DNA of 64,000 nucleotides from Brevibacillus_H sp041920465 (GTDB lineage: Bacteria; Bacillota; Bacilli; Brevibacillales; Brevibacillaceae). Position 1 is the first letter of the stretch, and every line of letters begins with the position of its first letter. The notes beneath the pieces are model-generated. The model was not told the DNA's origin. It did not search any database and was given only the letters and a program-made list of their open reading frames with translations. Positions 17,112 through 25,522 of the stretch are shown here, piece after piece. Both the position numbers and the translations under genes were made by a program. The stretch is taken from the NCBI GenBank assembly GCA_041920465.1, contig JBHGXW010000062.1:1-64000 (forward strand). Direction: 5' to 3'.

Positions 17112-17150
17112 GAAAACCCGGATCACTTTCCATTGTGATCCGGGTTTTTT
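17112..17150. terminator. Bidirectional terminator
   Basis: AAACCCGGATCAC pairs perfectly with GTGATCCGGGTTT, followed by a T run. It separates the convergent iclR-type and anti-sigma genes. Confidence 0.88.
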
Positions 17151-17175
17151 GCTTTGAGCAGAACTGTGACGGGGG

Positions 17176-18573
17176 TTATTGCGATTTTTTCGGAAGCTCT
17201 ACCTTCCAGTTCACATCGTCATAAACGACTGCAGCGGTCAAAAGCGTCACTTTCAGTTTTTGCGGCACTTCCTTGAAGTCTTTGAAGATTGCTTTGTATC
17301 GCAGTTTGAAGAAATCTTTTTTCCCGTTAACAGGTTCCCATTCACCCTTTGAAGCTATGTGGTCTAGTCGGTATATTTTTCCGGTTGTATCGGTAAGCTG
17401 GAAATCTCCGCCCATTTCCGTGACAATTTGGTCGATCTCCAGTACAGCTGTGTTGGTCTTTTTATCCACAGTAAATTTTTTGAATGTATAGCTGTTTCCT
17501 TTGTACTCCATGGTTACCGGGTTGTCTTCAAGAGTCTTAGGCTCGATGACCATTTCCTTGAAAGGATACTCCGTTCTTACCACTCCGTTCAACACGAAGT
17601 AGAGGCTCTTGCTTTCCTTAAACGGAGCAAAGGAGTGGTGCCAGACTGTTTTTTCGCCATTTTCCATATCCTCATCAGCTCTTGTCGAGACAGGTATCCG
17701 TTTTTCCTGTTCTTTCGACAACGGATGGTTGGTACCGACGACATTGCCCAGTTCATCGACAATCTGGTAGCGCAGCCCGTGGTAGCTGTACGATTTCGAT
17801 TGTGGCAAGAAGAACTCCGGATGATCCTTCATTTTTTCCTTGCCTTCTTCCGTCCATTCCGACTTGATGTCAAAGCTGGTTGCGGTTGGCGAGAAGACGA
17901 TGTTTTGCAGCTCGATGCGAAGCCCTTCCGGAGTGATGTACTGTTCATTAAGTGGGACCGTTTTGGTTGCGGCAAGGCTCTTTTCCAGATCAACCGGCAC
18001 CTTGAGCTTCCATCTTCCTTTGATGGAATTGATTTCATGGACGTCAATATTTACATACAGATTCTTTGATTTCAGATCTTCCTTCAAGCGGAAGGTAAGA
18101 TCGGCATAGGGAGGGTGAGGAAGTACCTGGCGGATGCTCTGTGTCACGATTCTGCCTTTAGCCGTTTGGTAGTTGGTACTGATGGAGACGACGTTCCCCT
18201 CATCGTCCGTGATGTAGAAGGCATCATTTCCTTTGATGAAATAATTCTCGTACTTGTTCCATACAACCTTTTCGAAAATGTTTACCGGATCGATCGGCTT
18301 GCCATTGACATCCTCAATGCTGTAGGTAAAAATCAGACGGTTGGAATCAGCCAGTACTTCCTTCACCTTGAACGTTATGCCCTGATCGGTAACAGCCGCC
18401 TGGGTTTCTTGGGAAAAGCCCTGTTTCGCAGCTGTTTGCAAACCGGTATCCAGAGTCGGGCGATCAAAAAACGATTTGATATACTCGGCAAAAGTCGGCG
18501 AAACGGTTGCACCGACAAAGACGCCGAGTACAAGCGTCGCTGCAGTGGCTGCGCCTACAATTTTAAGTTTCAT
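17176..18573 (-). CDS. DUF4179-type membrane-anchored extracellular part of an anti-sigma factor
   Basis: 465 residues beginning with a membrane segment (about 4-26, VGAATAATLVLGVFVGATV), then SPTFAEYIKSFF, the hallmark of DUF4179 anti-sigma proteins, and a large extracytoplasmic domain. It lacks the cytoplasmic sigma-binding part, which is encoded by the preceding 61-codon gene. The ATG at 18571-18573 overlaps that gene's stop (ATGA) and has its own AGGAGG 8 bases upstream. Third gene of the sigma operon. It probably senses envelope stress and holds the sigma factor in check. Confidence 0.8.
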   Translation of the reverse strand: MKLKIVGAATAATLVLGVFVGATVSPTFAEYIKSFFDRPTLDTGLQTAAKQGFSQETQAAVTDQGITFKVKEVLADSNRLIFTYSIEDVNGKPIDPVNIFEKVVWNKYENYFIKGNDAFYITDDEGNVVSISTNYQTAKGRIVTQSIRQVLPHPPYADLTFRLKEDLKSKNLYVNIDVHEINSIKGRWKLKVPVDLEKSLAATKTVPLNEQYITPEGLRIELQNIVFSPTATSFDIKSEWTEEGKEKMKDHPEFFLPQSKSYSYHGLRYQIVDELGNVVGTNHPLSKEQEKRIPVSTRADEDMENGEKTVWHHSFAPFKESKSLYFVLNGVVRTEYPFKEMVIEPKTLEDNPVTMEYKGNSYTFKKFTVDKKTNTAVLEIDQIVTEMGGDFQLTDTTGKIYRLDHIASKGEWEPVNGKKDFFKLRYKAIFKDFKEVPQKLKVTLLTAAVVYDDVNWKVELPKKSQ

Positions 18574-18755
18574 GATTTTTTCCTCCTGGGGGAGATCGTT
18601 GAGACACGGCCCGCACCCCCGTCGGAAGAGGAATTCAACTCGGCTTCCATGCGATCGGGCAATTCCCTGGCAAAAGAAAACAAGCTATCCGGGACTTCTA
18701 TTTGTTCCAGCGCATTCGTTATGTCCTTTTTCCATTGCTCATCTTGCTGATTCAT
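18570..18755 (-). CDS. Short cytoplasmic anti-sigma segment, 61 aa
   Basis: It resembles the first 60 residues of a DUF4179 anti-sigma factor (MNQQDEQWKKDITNALEQI, then FARELPDRMEAEL) and ends in a basic stretch, RRKKS, where the membrane segment would normally follow in the same chain. Its ATG overlaps the sigma factor stop (ATGA) and its own stop overlaps the next start. The junction contains AGGAGGAAAAAATCATGA. A shift within the A run would fuse it to the next gene into one normal-length anti-sigma factor. Confidence 0.7.
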   Translation of the reverse strand: MNQQDEQWKKDITNALEQIEVPDSLFSFARELPDRMEAELNSSSDGGAGRVSTISPRRKKS

Positions 18756-19312
18756 TGCACGTCCTCCTTTGGCTCCGACATGTACATCTGACTTAATTGA
18801 GTGCGAGCGTGAAACAATCTAGACTTTACGGTTCCTTCTTTTAGTTCAAGCATGCGGGAGATCTCTTCGATGCTCATTTCCTGGAAGTAATACAGCACGA
18901 TAACTGTGCGATGGTGGCTGTGAAGCTTCAAAATTTGGGAGAGAAGCTGGTCGTGTCTTTCTGCTTCCAGCACCTTGTCAATGGGCGATCGTTCTTTGGA
19001 AGAGAGAATCGGCAGAACTTCCGCAGCTGTAAGTCGTTCGCTTTCTTTCATTTTTCGTCTGGCCAGATCGAGCGAACGGTGTACGATCAACTGATGAAAC
19101 CAGCCACCGAAGACCTGGATCTCTTTTTGCGACATAATCGACTTATAAGCTTCCAAAAGGCAATTTTGAACGGCATCTTCTGCCTCATGGTGGGAATGGA
19201 GGATGGCAAAAGCTGTACGATACGCCTTTTTTATATGCGGCTCTACTAACTCGTAAAAAGCTTCCTTCTTCCCATTTCGACATTGATCAAGCAAATCAGA
19301 CTCGCGAGTCAT
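18752..19312 (-). CDS. ECF-type RNA polymerase sigma factor
   Basis: A 186-residue group IV sigma factor with region 2 (about 22-90, containing HEAEDAVQNCLLEAY and FGGWFHQLIVHRSLDLAR) and region 4 (about 120-175, MSIEEISRMLELKEGTVKSRLFHAR). It directs polymerase to envelope-stress promoters. It heads a three-gene, translationally coupled operon with the split anti-sigma factor. Upstream lies a matching ECF promoter (19367-19394), which suggests positive autoregulation. The ribosome binding site AGGAGG is 6 bases before the ATG. Confidence 0.92.
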   Translation of the reverse strand: MTRESDLLDQCRNGKKEAFYELVEPHIKKAYRTAFAILHSHHEAEDAVQNCLLEAYKSIMSQKEIQVFGGWFHQLIVHRSLDLARRKMKESERLTAAEVLPILSSKERSPIDKVLEAERHDQLLSQILKLHSHHRTVIVLYYFQEMSIEEISRMLELKEGTVKSRLFHARTQLSQMYMSEPKEDVQ

Positions 19313-19366
19313 GTGTAACCTCCTGTTCTCCCTTATGGGGTAATGAAGGGATCAGCTGACACTATG

Positions 19367-19394
19367 TAGTCGAAGCAAGCATTTGGCTGGTTCA
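19367..19394 (-). promoter_or_regulatory. ECF-type autoregulatory promoter
   Basis: On the minus strand TGAACC (19394-19389) is separated by exactly 16 bases from CGACTA (19372-19367), the geometry and near-consensus sequence of ECF sigma promoters in Bacilli. It is about 55 bases before the sigma factor start codon. Confidence 0.7.
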
Positions 19395-19460
19395 TTATTT
19401 TTTGGGGGAAAATCACAAAAAGAAAAAATTTCTCCTATTTACTGTCTATTTTACTGTAGA

Positions 19461-19510
19461 AAAAAAGAAATCCCTTAGCCTCGCCATGAGCGAAGCCAAG
19501 GGATTTTCTT
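19461..19510 (-). terminator. Terminator of acnA
   Basis: GCGAAGCCAAGGGATTT pairs with AAATCCCTTAGCCTCGC. The minus strand continues into TTTTTT. It is 15 bases downstream of the acnA stop. Confidence 0.88.
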
Positions 19511-19524
19511 TTGCTGATGGGTAA

Positions 19525-22254
19525 TTAACCTACTGTTACTTCGTTTTCGTCTTTCAATTGACGAAGAACGGTTTGCAGGATACCGCCGTTGCGATAGTAG
19601 TCAATGTCAACCAAGCTGTCGAGACGAACGATTGCATCGAATTCGAATGTGCTGCCGTCTTCACGGGTTGCCACTACTTTTACAGTTTGGCCCGGTTGAA
19701 TATCGTCGGAGAGACCTACGATATCAAATGTTTCACGACCGGTGATGCCAAGAGATTTCCAGCTGTTTCCTTCCGTGAATTGGAGCGGAAGAACGCCCAT
19801 ACCCACGAGGTTCGCGCGGTGGATACGTTCGAAGCTTTCTGCAATAACCGCTTTTACACCAAGGAGGAACGTACCTTTTGCTGCCCAGTCACGGGAAGAA
19901 CCGGTACCGTACTCTTTGCCGGCGATAACCACAAGCGGAGTATGGGAAGCTTGGTACTTGATGGAAGCGTCGTAGATCGACATAACTTCACCGGTTGGCA
20001 GGTAAGTGGTTACGCCGCCTTCTGTGCCAGGAGCCACTTGGTTGCGGATACGGATGTTTGCGAATGTACCGCGCATCATGACATCGTGGCTGCCACGGCG
20101 TGCCCCGTAGGAGTTGAAGTCTTTGCGTTCAACGCCTTTGGATTGCAGGTAGATACCGGCCGGGCTGGTTGGCGAAATGTTACCTGCCGGGGAGATATGG
20201 TCTGTTGTGACAGAGTCACCCAACAGAGCAAGTGTTTTTGCGCCTTTGATGTCTTCGATATGACCTGCTTCTCCCTCCAGGTTTTGGAAGAACGGCGGTT
20301 CCTGGATATAGGTAGAATCTGCATCCCACTCGTAGAGGTCGCCTTCCGGAGTAGGGATTTTGTTCCAGCGTTCATTAGCTGTGAAGACATGCTCATATTG
20401 GGCGCGGAACAATTCAGGATTCATCGCCTTCGCCATTGCTTCGTTGATTTCTTGCGGAGTTGGCCAGATATCTTTGAGATATACCGGTTGACCGTCTTTG
20501 CCGATACCGATTGGATCTTTGGTCAAATCGATATCAACGGTTCCTGCCAACGCATACGCGATAACGAGCGGAGGAGAAGCGAGGTAGTTCGCTTTTACCA
20601 ACGCATGGATACGTCCTTCGAAGTTGCGGTTACCGGAGAGTACGGCAGCAACAGTCAGGTCGTTATCTGCGATCGCTTTGGATACTTCATCCGGAAGTGG
20701 ACCGGAGTTACCGATACATGTCGCACAGCCGTAACCTGCTACGTTGAAACCGATTTTTTCGAGGGATTCGAGCAAGCCGGTATCAATCAGATATTGGGTA
20801 ACGACACGGGAACCAGGAGTGAGCGAGCTCTTCACGTAAGCAGGTTTGGTTAAGCCTTTTTCAACCGCTTTTTTCGCAACAAGACCGGCGCCGAGCATTA
20901 CGCTTGGGTTGGAAGTGTTGGTACAAGAAGTGATCGCCGCAATTACCACCGCACCTGTTTTCATGGTGCTGGTTTCACCGTTTGGATGGTTGACGGTTAC
21001 AGATTGATTGATCTTCTCTTCGGAAAGACCGAAACCGCCCTTGTCAATAGGAGTGCGGATGCTGTTGTTGAAGGATTCCTTCATTTGGGTCAGCTCAACG
21101 CGGTCTTGTGGGCGTTTTGGACCTGCAAGGCTAGGCACTACAGTAGAAAGATCAAGTTCGAGCGTCTCGGAGAACACAGGATCCGGAGTCTCATCCGTAC
21201 GGAACAAGCCTTGTGCTTTGGTATATGCTTCTACCAATTGGATCAATTCTTCACTGCGTCCGGTTTGACGGAGGTAGTTCAAGGTTTCGGAGTCAACCGG
21301 GAAGAAGCCCATTGTTGCACCGTATTCAGGCGCCATGTTGGCTACAGTCGCACGGTCAGCCAAAGAGATATTGGAGAGACCAGGACCGTAGAATTCCACG
21401 AATTTGCCAACTACGCCTTTTTTCCGCAGCATTTGAGTTACAGTGAGAGCCAAGTCAGTAGCAGTAGCACCTTCAGCCAGTGTACCGGTCAGTTTGAAAC
21501 CAACTACTTCAGGAGTTACGAAGTACATTGGTTGACCAAGCATGCCTGCTTCTGCCTCGATGCCGCCAACACCCCAGCCAAGAACACCTAAACCGTTGAT
21601 CATGGTGGTGTGGGAGTCAGTACCTACAAGTGAATCAGGGAATGCTACAGTTTCGCCGTCAACTTCACGAGTCGCGACTACCGTTGCCAGATACTCCAAG
21701 TTAACCTGGTGAACGATACCGGTTGCCGGAGGAACGGCACGGAAGTTATCAAAAGCAGTTTGCGCCCAACGGAGGAAGCGATAGCGCTCTTCGTTGCGTT
21801 CGAATTCAAGCGTCATGTTGGTTTCAAGAGCGTCTTGGGTACCGAAAGCGTCAACCATGACGGAGTGGTCAATAACGAGATCAACAGGAACGAGCGGGTT
21901 GATGCGTTTCGGATCGCCGCCGTTCTTTTTCATCGCTTCGCGCATAGCAGCCAAGTCAACAACGGCAGGAACACCGGTGAAGTCTTGAAGAACAATGCGT
22001 GCCGGCATAAGCGGAACTTCTTGGTTCGCATCGCGGCCTTTGGTCCAGTTAGCCAGTTGGTTTACGTGTTCTTTGGTGATGGCTCGGCCGTCAAATTGGC
22101 GTACCGCAGCTTCAAGCAACACTTTAATAGAGAAAGGAAGTTGGGAAACATTACCGATGCCTTGCTCTTCCAAGCCTTGCAGGCGGTAATATTGGTAGGA
22201 TTTGTTACCTACTTGCAGAGACGATTTGACAGAGAAAGCGTCATTCTTAGCCAA
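19525..22254 (-). CDS. acnA: Aconitate hydratase A
   Basis: Interconverts citrate and isocitrate in the TCA cycle. 909 residues, the normal length for the IRP1/AcnA type. The [4Fe-4S] cysteines are in SCTNTSNPS (about residue 443) and YGCATCIGNSGPLP (about 509 and 512). The mobile C-terminal domain has the RDWAAKG and SFERIHRANLVGMGVLP segments. In Bacillus the apo-enzyme also binds iron-responsive RNA. The start is TTG 22252-22254, with GGGGAGG 8 bases upstream; no better in-frame ATG exists. A dyad in the leader suggests regulation. Confidence 0.97.
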   Translation of the reverse strand: MAKNDAFSVKSSLQVGNKSYQYYRLQGLEEQGIGNVSQLPFSIKVLLEAAVRQFDGRAITKEHVNQLANWTKGRDANQEVPLMPARIVLQDFTGVPAVVDLAAMREAMKKNGGDPKRINPLVPVDLVIDHSVMVDAFGTQDALETNMTLEFERNEERYRFLRWAQTAFDNFRAVPPATGIVHQVNLEYLATVVATREVDGETVAFPDSLVGTDSHTTMINGLGVLGWGVGGIEAEAGMLGQPMYFVTPEVVGFKLTGTLAEGATATDLALTVTQMLRKKGVVGKFVEFYGPGLSNISLADRATVANMAPEYGATMGFFPVDSETLNYLRQTGRSEELIQLVEAYTKAQGLFRTDETPDPVFSETLELDLSTVVPSLAGPKRPQDRVELTQMKESFNNSIRTPIDKGGFGLSEEKINQSVTVNHPNGETSTMKTGAVVIAAITSCTNTSNPSVMLGAGLVAKKAVEKGLTKPAYVKSSLTPGSRVVTQYLIDTGLLESLEKIGFNVAGYGCATCIGNSGPLPDEVSKAIADNDLTVAAVLSGNRNFEGRIHALVKANYLASPPLVIAYALAGTVDIDLTKDPIGIGKDGQPVYLKDIWPTPQEINEAMAKAMNPELFRAQYEHVFTANERWNKIPTPEGDLYEWDADSTYIQEPPFFQNLEGEAGHIEDIKGAKTLALLGDSVTTDHISPAGNISPTSPAGIYLQSKGVERKDFNSYGARRGSHDVMMRGTFANIRIRNQVAPGTEGGVTTYLPTGEVMSIYDASIKYQASHTPLVVIAGKEYGTGSSRDWAAKGTFLLGVKAVIAESFERIHRANLVGMGVLPLQFTEGNSWKSLGITGRETFDIVGLSDDIQPGQTVKVVATREDGSTFEFDAIVRLDSLVDIDYYRNGGILQTVLRQLKDENEVTVG

Positions 22255-22300
22255 GTGGATTACCTCCCCTAAGATATAAATTCATTTGGAAAAGAAGCGT

Positions 22301-22372
22301 GTTTCATCTAGTGAAACATCGTTTCGATTCTTGCTATGTCTCCATTATACTTGAAGAAACGCGATACGACCA
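22301..22372 (-). promoter_or_regulatory. acnA promoter and leader palindrome
   Basis: On the minus strand TGGTCG (22372-22367) lies 17 bases before TATAAT (22349-22344). Downstream of the expected start is a palindrome, GTTTCATCTAGTGAAAC (22301-22317), which could be an operator. The CcpC boxes known from Bacillus aconitase genes were not recognised. Confidence 0.45.
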
Positions 22373-22420
22373 CCCTAAATTCACATAATGTTCAAATCTA
22401 ATATTTCTAACATCAGCAAA

Positions 22421-22446
22421 TTGACGGGAAGCTATGTACCCGTCAA
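22421..22446 (-). terminator. Possible terminator after the ThiF/MoeB-like gene
   Basis: TTGACGGG pairs with CCCGTCAA, 25 bases past the stop codon. The T run is weak, so confidence is limited. Confidence 0.45.
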
Positions 22447-22470
22447 TCGAAAGAAAGGACTATCGCAGCT

Positions 22471-23496
22471 TTAACTGCCAATGTATTTGTCATACAGCGT
22501 ACGTGCCATCGGGATGTCATCGGTTCCCTGAACGAGGACTCGTCCATCCGGAAAAATGACCAGTGTGTGGGGTTCTGTGTGAAAACGAAGCAGGAATTTG
22601 TTGCGTTCTGTTTGTCCAAGCGGTGCAAGACGCTGTTCCAGAGCGGTGAGGTCTAATCTGGTATGCTCGGCAGGGGTGATTTGTACCGTGTTGCGTCCGC
22701 ACAAAGTGGTTGCCATACCGCTTGGCGATTCAGGTTGAAGAAAGGTGAAGCCGCGTTTCTGGCAGGTGGGGCAATCCGGGCGGCGAAGCTTGCCCACTTT
22801 CATTTGCGAATGCTGATTTTGCCAGATGTCGAAATGCTCCAGATTAGGGTTATAAGCGTCCTCAGCGCCCACGAGAATTTTGAACGCTTCAGTCGCCTGA
22901 TACGAGGCAATGATATGGATGATGGGACCAATCACCCCTGCCGTGTCGCAAGTTGGGGCATCTCCCGCCTTCAGCGGCTCGGGAAAAAGACAGCGAAGAC
23001 AAGGTGTGACCCCTGGACGGATGACGGCAAACATTCCTTTCGCGCTCACGGCTCCGCCATATATCCAAGGAATATTATGCTTAACACAAACGTCATTGAT
23101 TAAATAACGCACCTGAAAATTATCGGTGGCATCCAATACCAGGTCGACGTCAGCCAAATACTCTTCCGCGTTGTAGGGAGTCAAGTCCGCCACGACCGGC
23201 TCGATGGTGACGTCCGAGTTGATTTTGGACAGCTTTTCGTAAGCAGCCATCGCCTTGGGCAGATGCTGCCTGGCGTCCTCTTCATCGTAGAGCATTTGGC
23301 GCTGCAGGTTGCTTGGCTCCACGAAGTCGCGGTCAATCATGCGAACGAAGCCTGCTCCTGCCCGGACCATATGGTTAGCCAGAACAGTTCCCAACGCTCC
23401 CATTCCGACGATGGCCACGCGGCTGTTGGCAAGGCGTTCCTGTCCCGCTCGTCCAATCGGAGCAAACAGGATTTGACGGGAATATCGGGTTTGCAA
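22471..23496 (-). CDS. moeB: ThiF/MoeB/HesA-family E1-like adenylyltransferase
   Basis: ATP-dependent adenylation of the C-terminal glycine of a ubiquitin-like sulfur carrier. Residues 20-50 hold the nucleotide-binding loop VAIVGMGALGTVLANHM. RYLINDVCVKH and the zinc cysteines (CLRC, later CPTC) are present. The nearest carrier is the MoaD part of the fusion encoded just upstream, so activation of MoaD for molybdopterin synthesis is the likely role, although ThiS is possible. It has about 80 C-terminal residues beyond the core. TTG 23494-23496 was chosen because GGAGGG lies 8 bases upstream. Confidence 0.8.
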   Translation of the reverse strand: MQTRYSRQILFAPIGRAGQERLANSRVAIVGMGALGTVLANHMVRAGAGFVRMIDRDFVEPSNLQRQMLYDEEDARQHLPKAMAAYEKLSKINSDVTIEPVVADLTPYNAEEYLADVDLVLDATDNFQVRYLINDVCVKHNIPWIYGGAVSAKGMFAVIRPGVTPCLRCLFPEPLKAGDAPTCDTAGVIGPIIHIIASYQATEAFKILVGAEDAYNPNLEHFDIWQNQHSQMKVGKLRRPDCPTCQKRGFTFLQPESPSGMATTLCGRNTVQITPAEHTRLDLTALEQRLAPLGQTERNKFLLRFHTEPHTLVIFPDGRVLVQGTDDIPMARTLYDKYIGS

Positions 23497-23537
23497 GAGG
23501 GATTCCCTCCTTATAATAATAATGAGATGATAAGTTT

Positions 23538-23576
23538 GGCGCCCCGCCCGGCACAACCTTAAGTTTGGCCGGGGGG
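23538..23576 (-). repeat. Repeat B, minimal copy
   Basis: Only the outer stem is present: GCCCCGCCCGGC faces GGCCGGGGGG around ACAACCTTAAGTTT. The segment ACAACCTTAAGTTTGGCCGG resembles the end of the 46710 copy. It abuts the MoaD-MoaE stop codon and may act as a terminator or RNA-stabilising hairpin, though no T run follows. Confidence 0.6.
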
Positions 23577-24269
23577 TTACTCAGCTGGCGCAAGCGGATT
23601 CCACGGGCCCAGTTGGTGGCCTTTCCATTCGCTGCCGTCTTCCCAGTTCTCCTTTTTCCAGATGGGGACGATTTGTTTGAGCCGTTCAATCGCGTAACGG
23701 CCCGCTTCGAACGATTCGTTGCGGTGCGGGGTAGCCACAGCGATCACAACAGCGATATCTTCAATATCCAGGTGACCGACACGATGCTGCATCGCTACTT
23801 GAGTGCCTGGCCAACGTTCCTGGATTTCACGGTCAATTTGCTTCATCTTTTCAATTGCCATCGGTGCGTATGCTTCATAGGTAAGCGAAACCGTACGCTG
23901 TCCGCGGGTAAATTCACGGACCGTGCCCACGAAGGTGAGAATAGCTCCGGCATGCGGATTGGATACCAGCTTGATCAAGGCATCGGCGGACAGCGGTTGA
24001 TCGGTAATCGAGAAGCGGGCTTCTTCCCCGCCGCTTACCGGCGGCAGAAGAGCGATTTCGTCGTCATCCTGGATCAACTGCTCCGGTGTCGCGTATTCAT
24101 GGTTCAAAGAGACAAAACACGTCGGCACAAGCGTGGCAAGAGAAGGATACTCTTCCGTCAGCTTGGTGAGCAATTGGCTTACGGCAGCGTTGTCGGGAAG
24201 GTCTACCGTAATCTGGCGAGTGCCCGCCCGTTCGGCAAGGCCCGCAAATAACTGAACTGTAACGCGCAT
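23577..24269 (-). CDS. moaDE: MoaD-MoaE fusion, molybdopterin synthase
   Basis: Both subunits of molybdopterin synthase in one 230-residue chain. Residues 1-81 are a MoaD ubiquitin-like domain ending LLPPVSGG. Residues 82-230 are MoaE, with the FVGTVREFTRG and HRVGHLDIEDIAVVIAVATPHRNESF motifs and the lysine-rich active-site segment IWKKENWEDG. MoaD must expose its Gly-Gly C-terminus as a thiocarboxylate, but here it is internal, so cleavage after Gly81 would be needed, as reported for the MoaX fusion of mycobacteria. Divergent from moaA. Confidence 0.88.
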   Translation of the reverse strand: MRVTVQLFAGLAERAGTRQITVDLPDNAAVSQLLTKLTEEYPSLATLVPTCFVSLNHEYATPEQLIQDDDEIALLPPVSGGEEARFSITDQPLSADALIKLVSNPHAGAILTFVGTVREFTRGQRTVSLTYEAYAPMAIEKMKQIDREIQERWPGTQVAMQHRVGHLDIEDIAVVIAVATPHRNESFEAGRYAIERLKQIVPIWKKENWEDGSEWKGHQLGPWNPLAPAE

Positions 24270-24508
24270 AATGATTCCTCACTTTAATTCAAGTAGATAA
24301 TAGGGAAAGAACTTTCAATTAGACCATAACATAAAGTCTCGAATCCTGCCAATGAAGTACGGCAAGATCAGGGGAAACCCCGAAAAATATCAGGGAAAAA
24401 ACCAGTGCAAAATCAGGAGAAAATCTGCAGTTGGGAGCGGCTTCTCTTATTGATTTTCGACAGGCTGTAGGTTACGGTAAAGGGAAGTAAGGATCGGAGG
24501 GAAGCAAA

Positions 24509-25516
24509 ATGACAACTGATCATTTGTTGGACCGCTTTGGTCGAGTGCATGACTATTTGCGCATCTCCGTGACGGATCGGTGTAACTTGCGTTGCGTGTA
24601 CTGCATGCCTCCGGAAGGGGTAAAATTCCAGCCGCATGAGCAGATACTGCGCTACGAAGAGATCGTGGAAGTTGTGAAAGCGGCAGCCAGCCTGGGAGTT
24701 AAGCGGCTGCGTCTGACCGGCGGGGAACCTCTCGTCCGCCGCGATATCGAGAAGCTGGTTGCAATGCTGTCGGCCATTCCGGGGATTGAAGATATTGCTT
24801 TAACGACAAATGGCATATTCTTGGCAAAAATGGCCAAAGAATTGAAGGAAGCGGGTTTGACCCGTGTCAACATCAGCCTTGACTCCCTGAGAGAAGATCG
24901 CTTCCGGGAGATTACCAGAGGCGGAGAGTTAAGCCGTGTGCTGGAAGCCATAGAGGCGAGCATTGCCGTAGGTTTTTCGCCTGTCAAGCTGAACGTTGTC
25001 TTGATGAAAGGCTTTAACGACGATGAAATGGAAGATTTCCTGCGCCTGACAATAGACAACCCGTTAAACGTACGCTTCATTGAATACATGCCGATCGGGG
25101 AGGCATCGGATGAATGGCGAAGCCGCTACCTGCCGCTCTCCGAGGTATTAAAGCGTGCCGAGGCGATGGGGCTTCAAGCCAAACAATCGGAGAAAGTATT
25201 CGGCAACGGACCGAGCGAAAACTATCGGTTGCCGGGTGCACGCGGCAGCTTCGGCTTAATCCATCCGGTCAGTGATCACTTCTGCGGCAACTGCAACCGC
25301 TTGCGCTTAACGGCAGACGGCAATTTGAAGCCTTGCCTGTATTGGATTGACGAATTGAATGTGCGGCCTTTTATCGGTGATCCGGAAGGGTTGAAGCAAT
25401 TGTTTTTCCGGGCTCTGGCTATCAAACCGGAGAATCACGAAATGGCTCAGGCGCTGGAGCAACAAGCGCAAAGCCATACCCCGACCTTGCGCCGCATGTC
25501 CCAAATTGGAGGATAG
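24509..25516 (+). CDS. moaA: GTP 3',8-cyclase, radical SAM
   Basis: First step of molybdenum cofactor synthesis: GTP to 3',8-cyclo-7,8-dihydro-GTP. The radical-SAM cluster CNLRCVYC is at residues 25-32 and the C-terminal substrate cluster FCGNCNRLRLTADGNLKPC at about 256-274. The chain ends in the conserved GG needed for activity. 335 residues. The ribosome binding site GGAGGGAAGC precedes the ATG. It lies 6 bases before moaC, so the two are surely cotranscribed. The 239-base gap to the fusion gene holds the divergent promoters; I see no Moco riboswitch there. Confidence 0.97.
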   Translation: MTTDHLLDRFGRVHDYLRISVTDRCNLRCVYCMPPEGVKFQPHEQILRYEEIVEVVKAAASLGVKRLRLTGGEPLVRRDIEKLVAMLSAIPGIEDIALTTNGIFLAKMAKELKEAGLTRVNISLDSLREDRFREITRGGELSRVLEAIEASIAVGFSPVKLNVVLMKGFNDDEMEDFLRLTIDNPLNVRFIEYMPIGEASDEWRSRYLPLSEVLKRAEAMGLQAKQSEKVFGNGPSENYRLPGARGSFGLIHPVSDHFCGNCNRLRLTADGNLKPCLYWIDELNVRPFIGDPEGLKQLFFRALAIKPENHEMAQALEQQAQSHTPTLRRMSQIGG

Positions 25517-25522
25517 GAAGAC

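Noticed and set aside
19558..20853. 431-codon plus-strand frame opposite acnA
   Set aside because: Antisense shadow with many cysteines and phenylalanines; aconitase on the other strand is certain.
24270..24508. Possible Moco riboswitch upstream of moaA
   Set aside because: The position is right, but I could not find the conserved Moco-motif stems; the region is mostly AT-rich and must also hold the divergent promoters.
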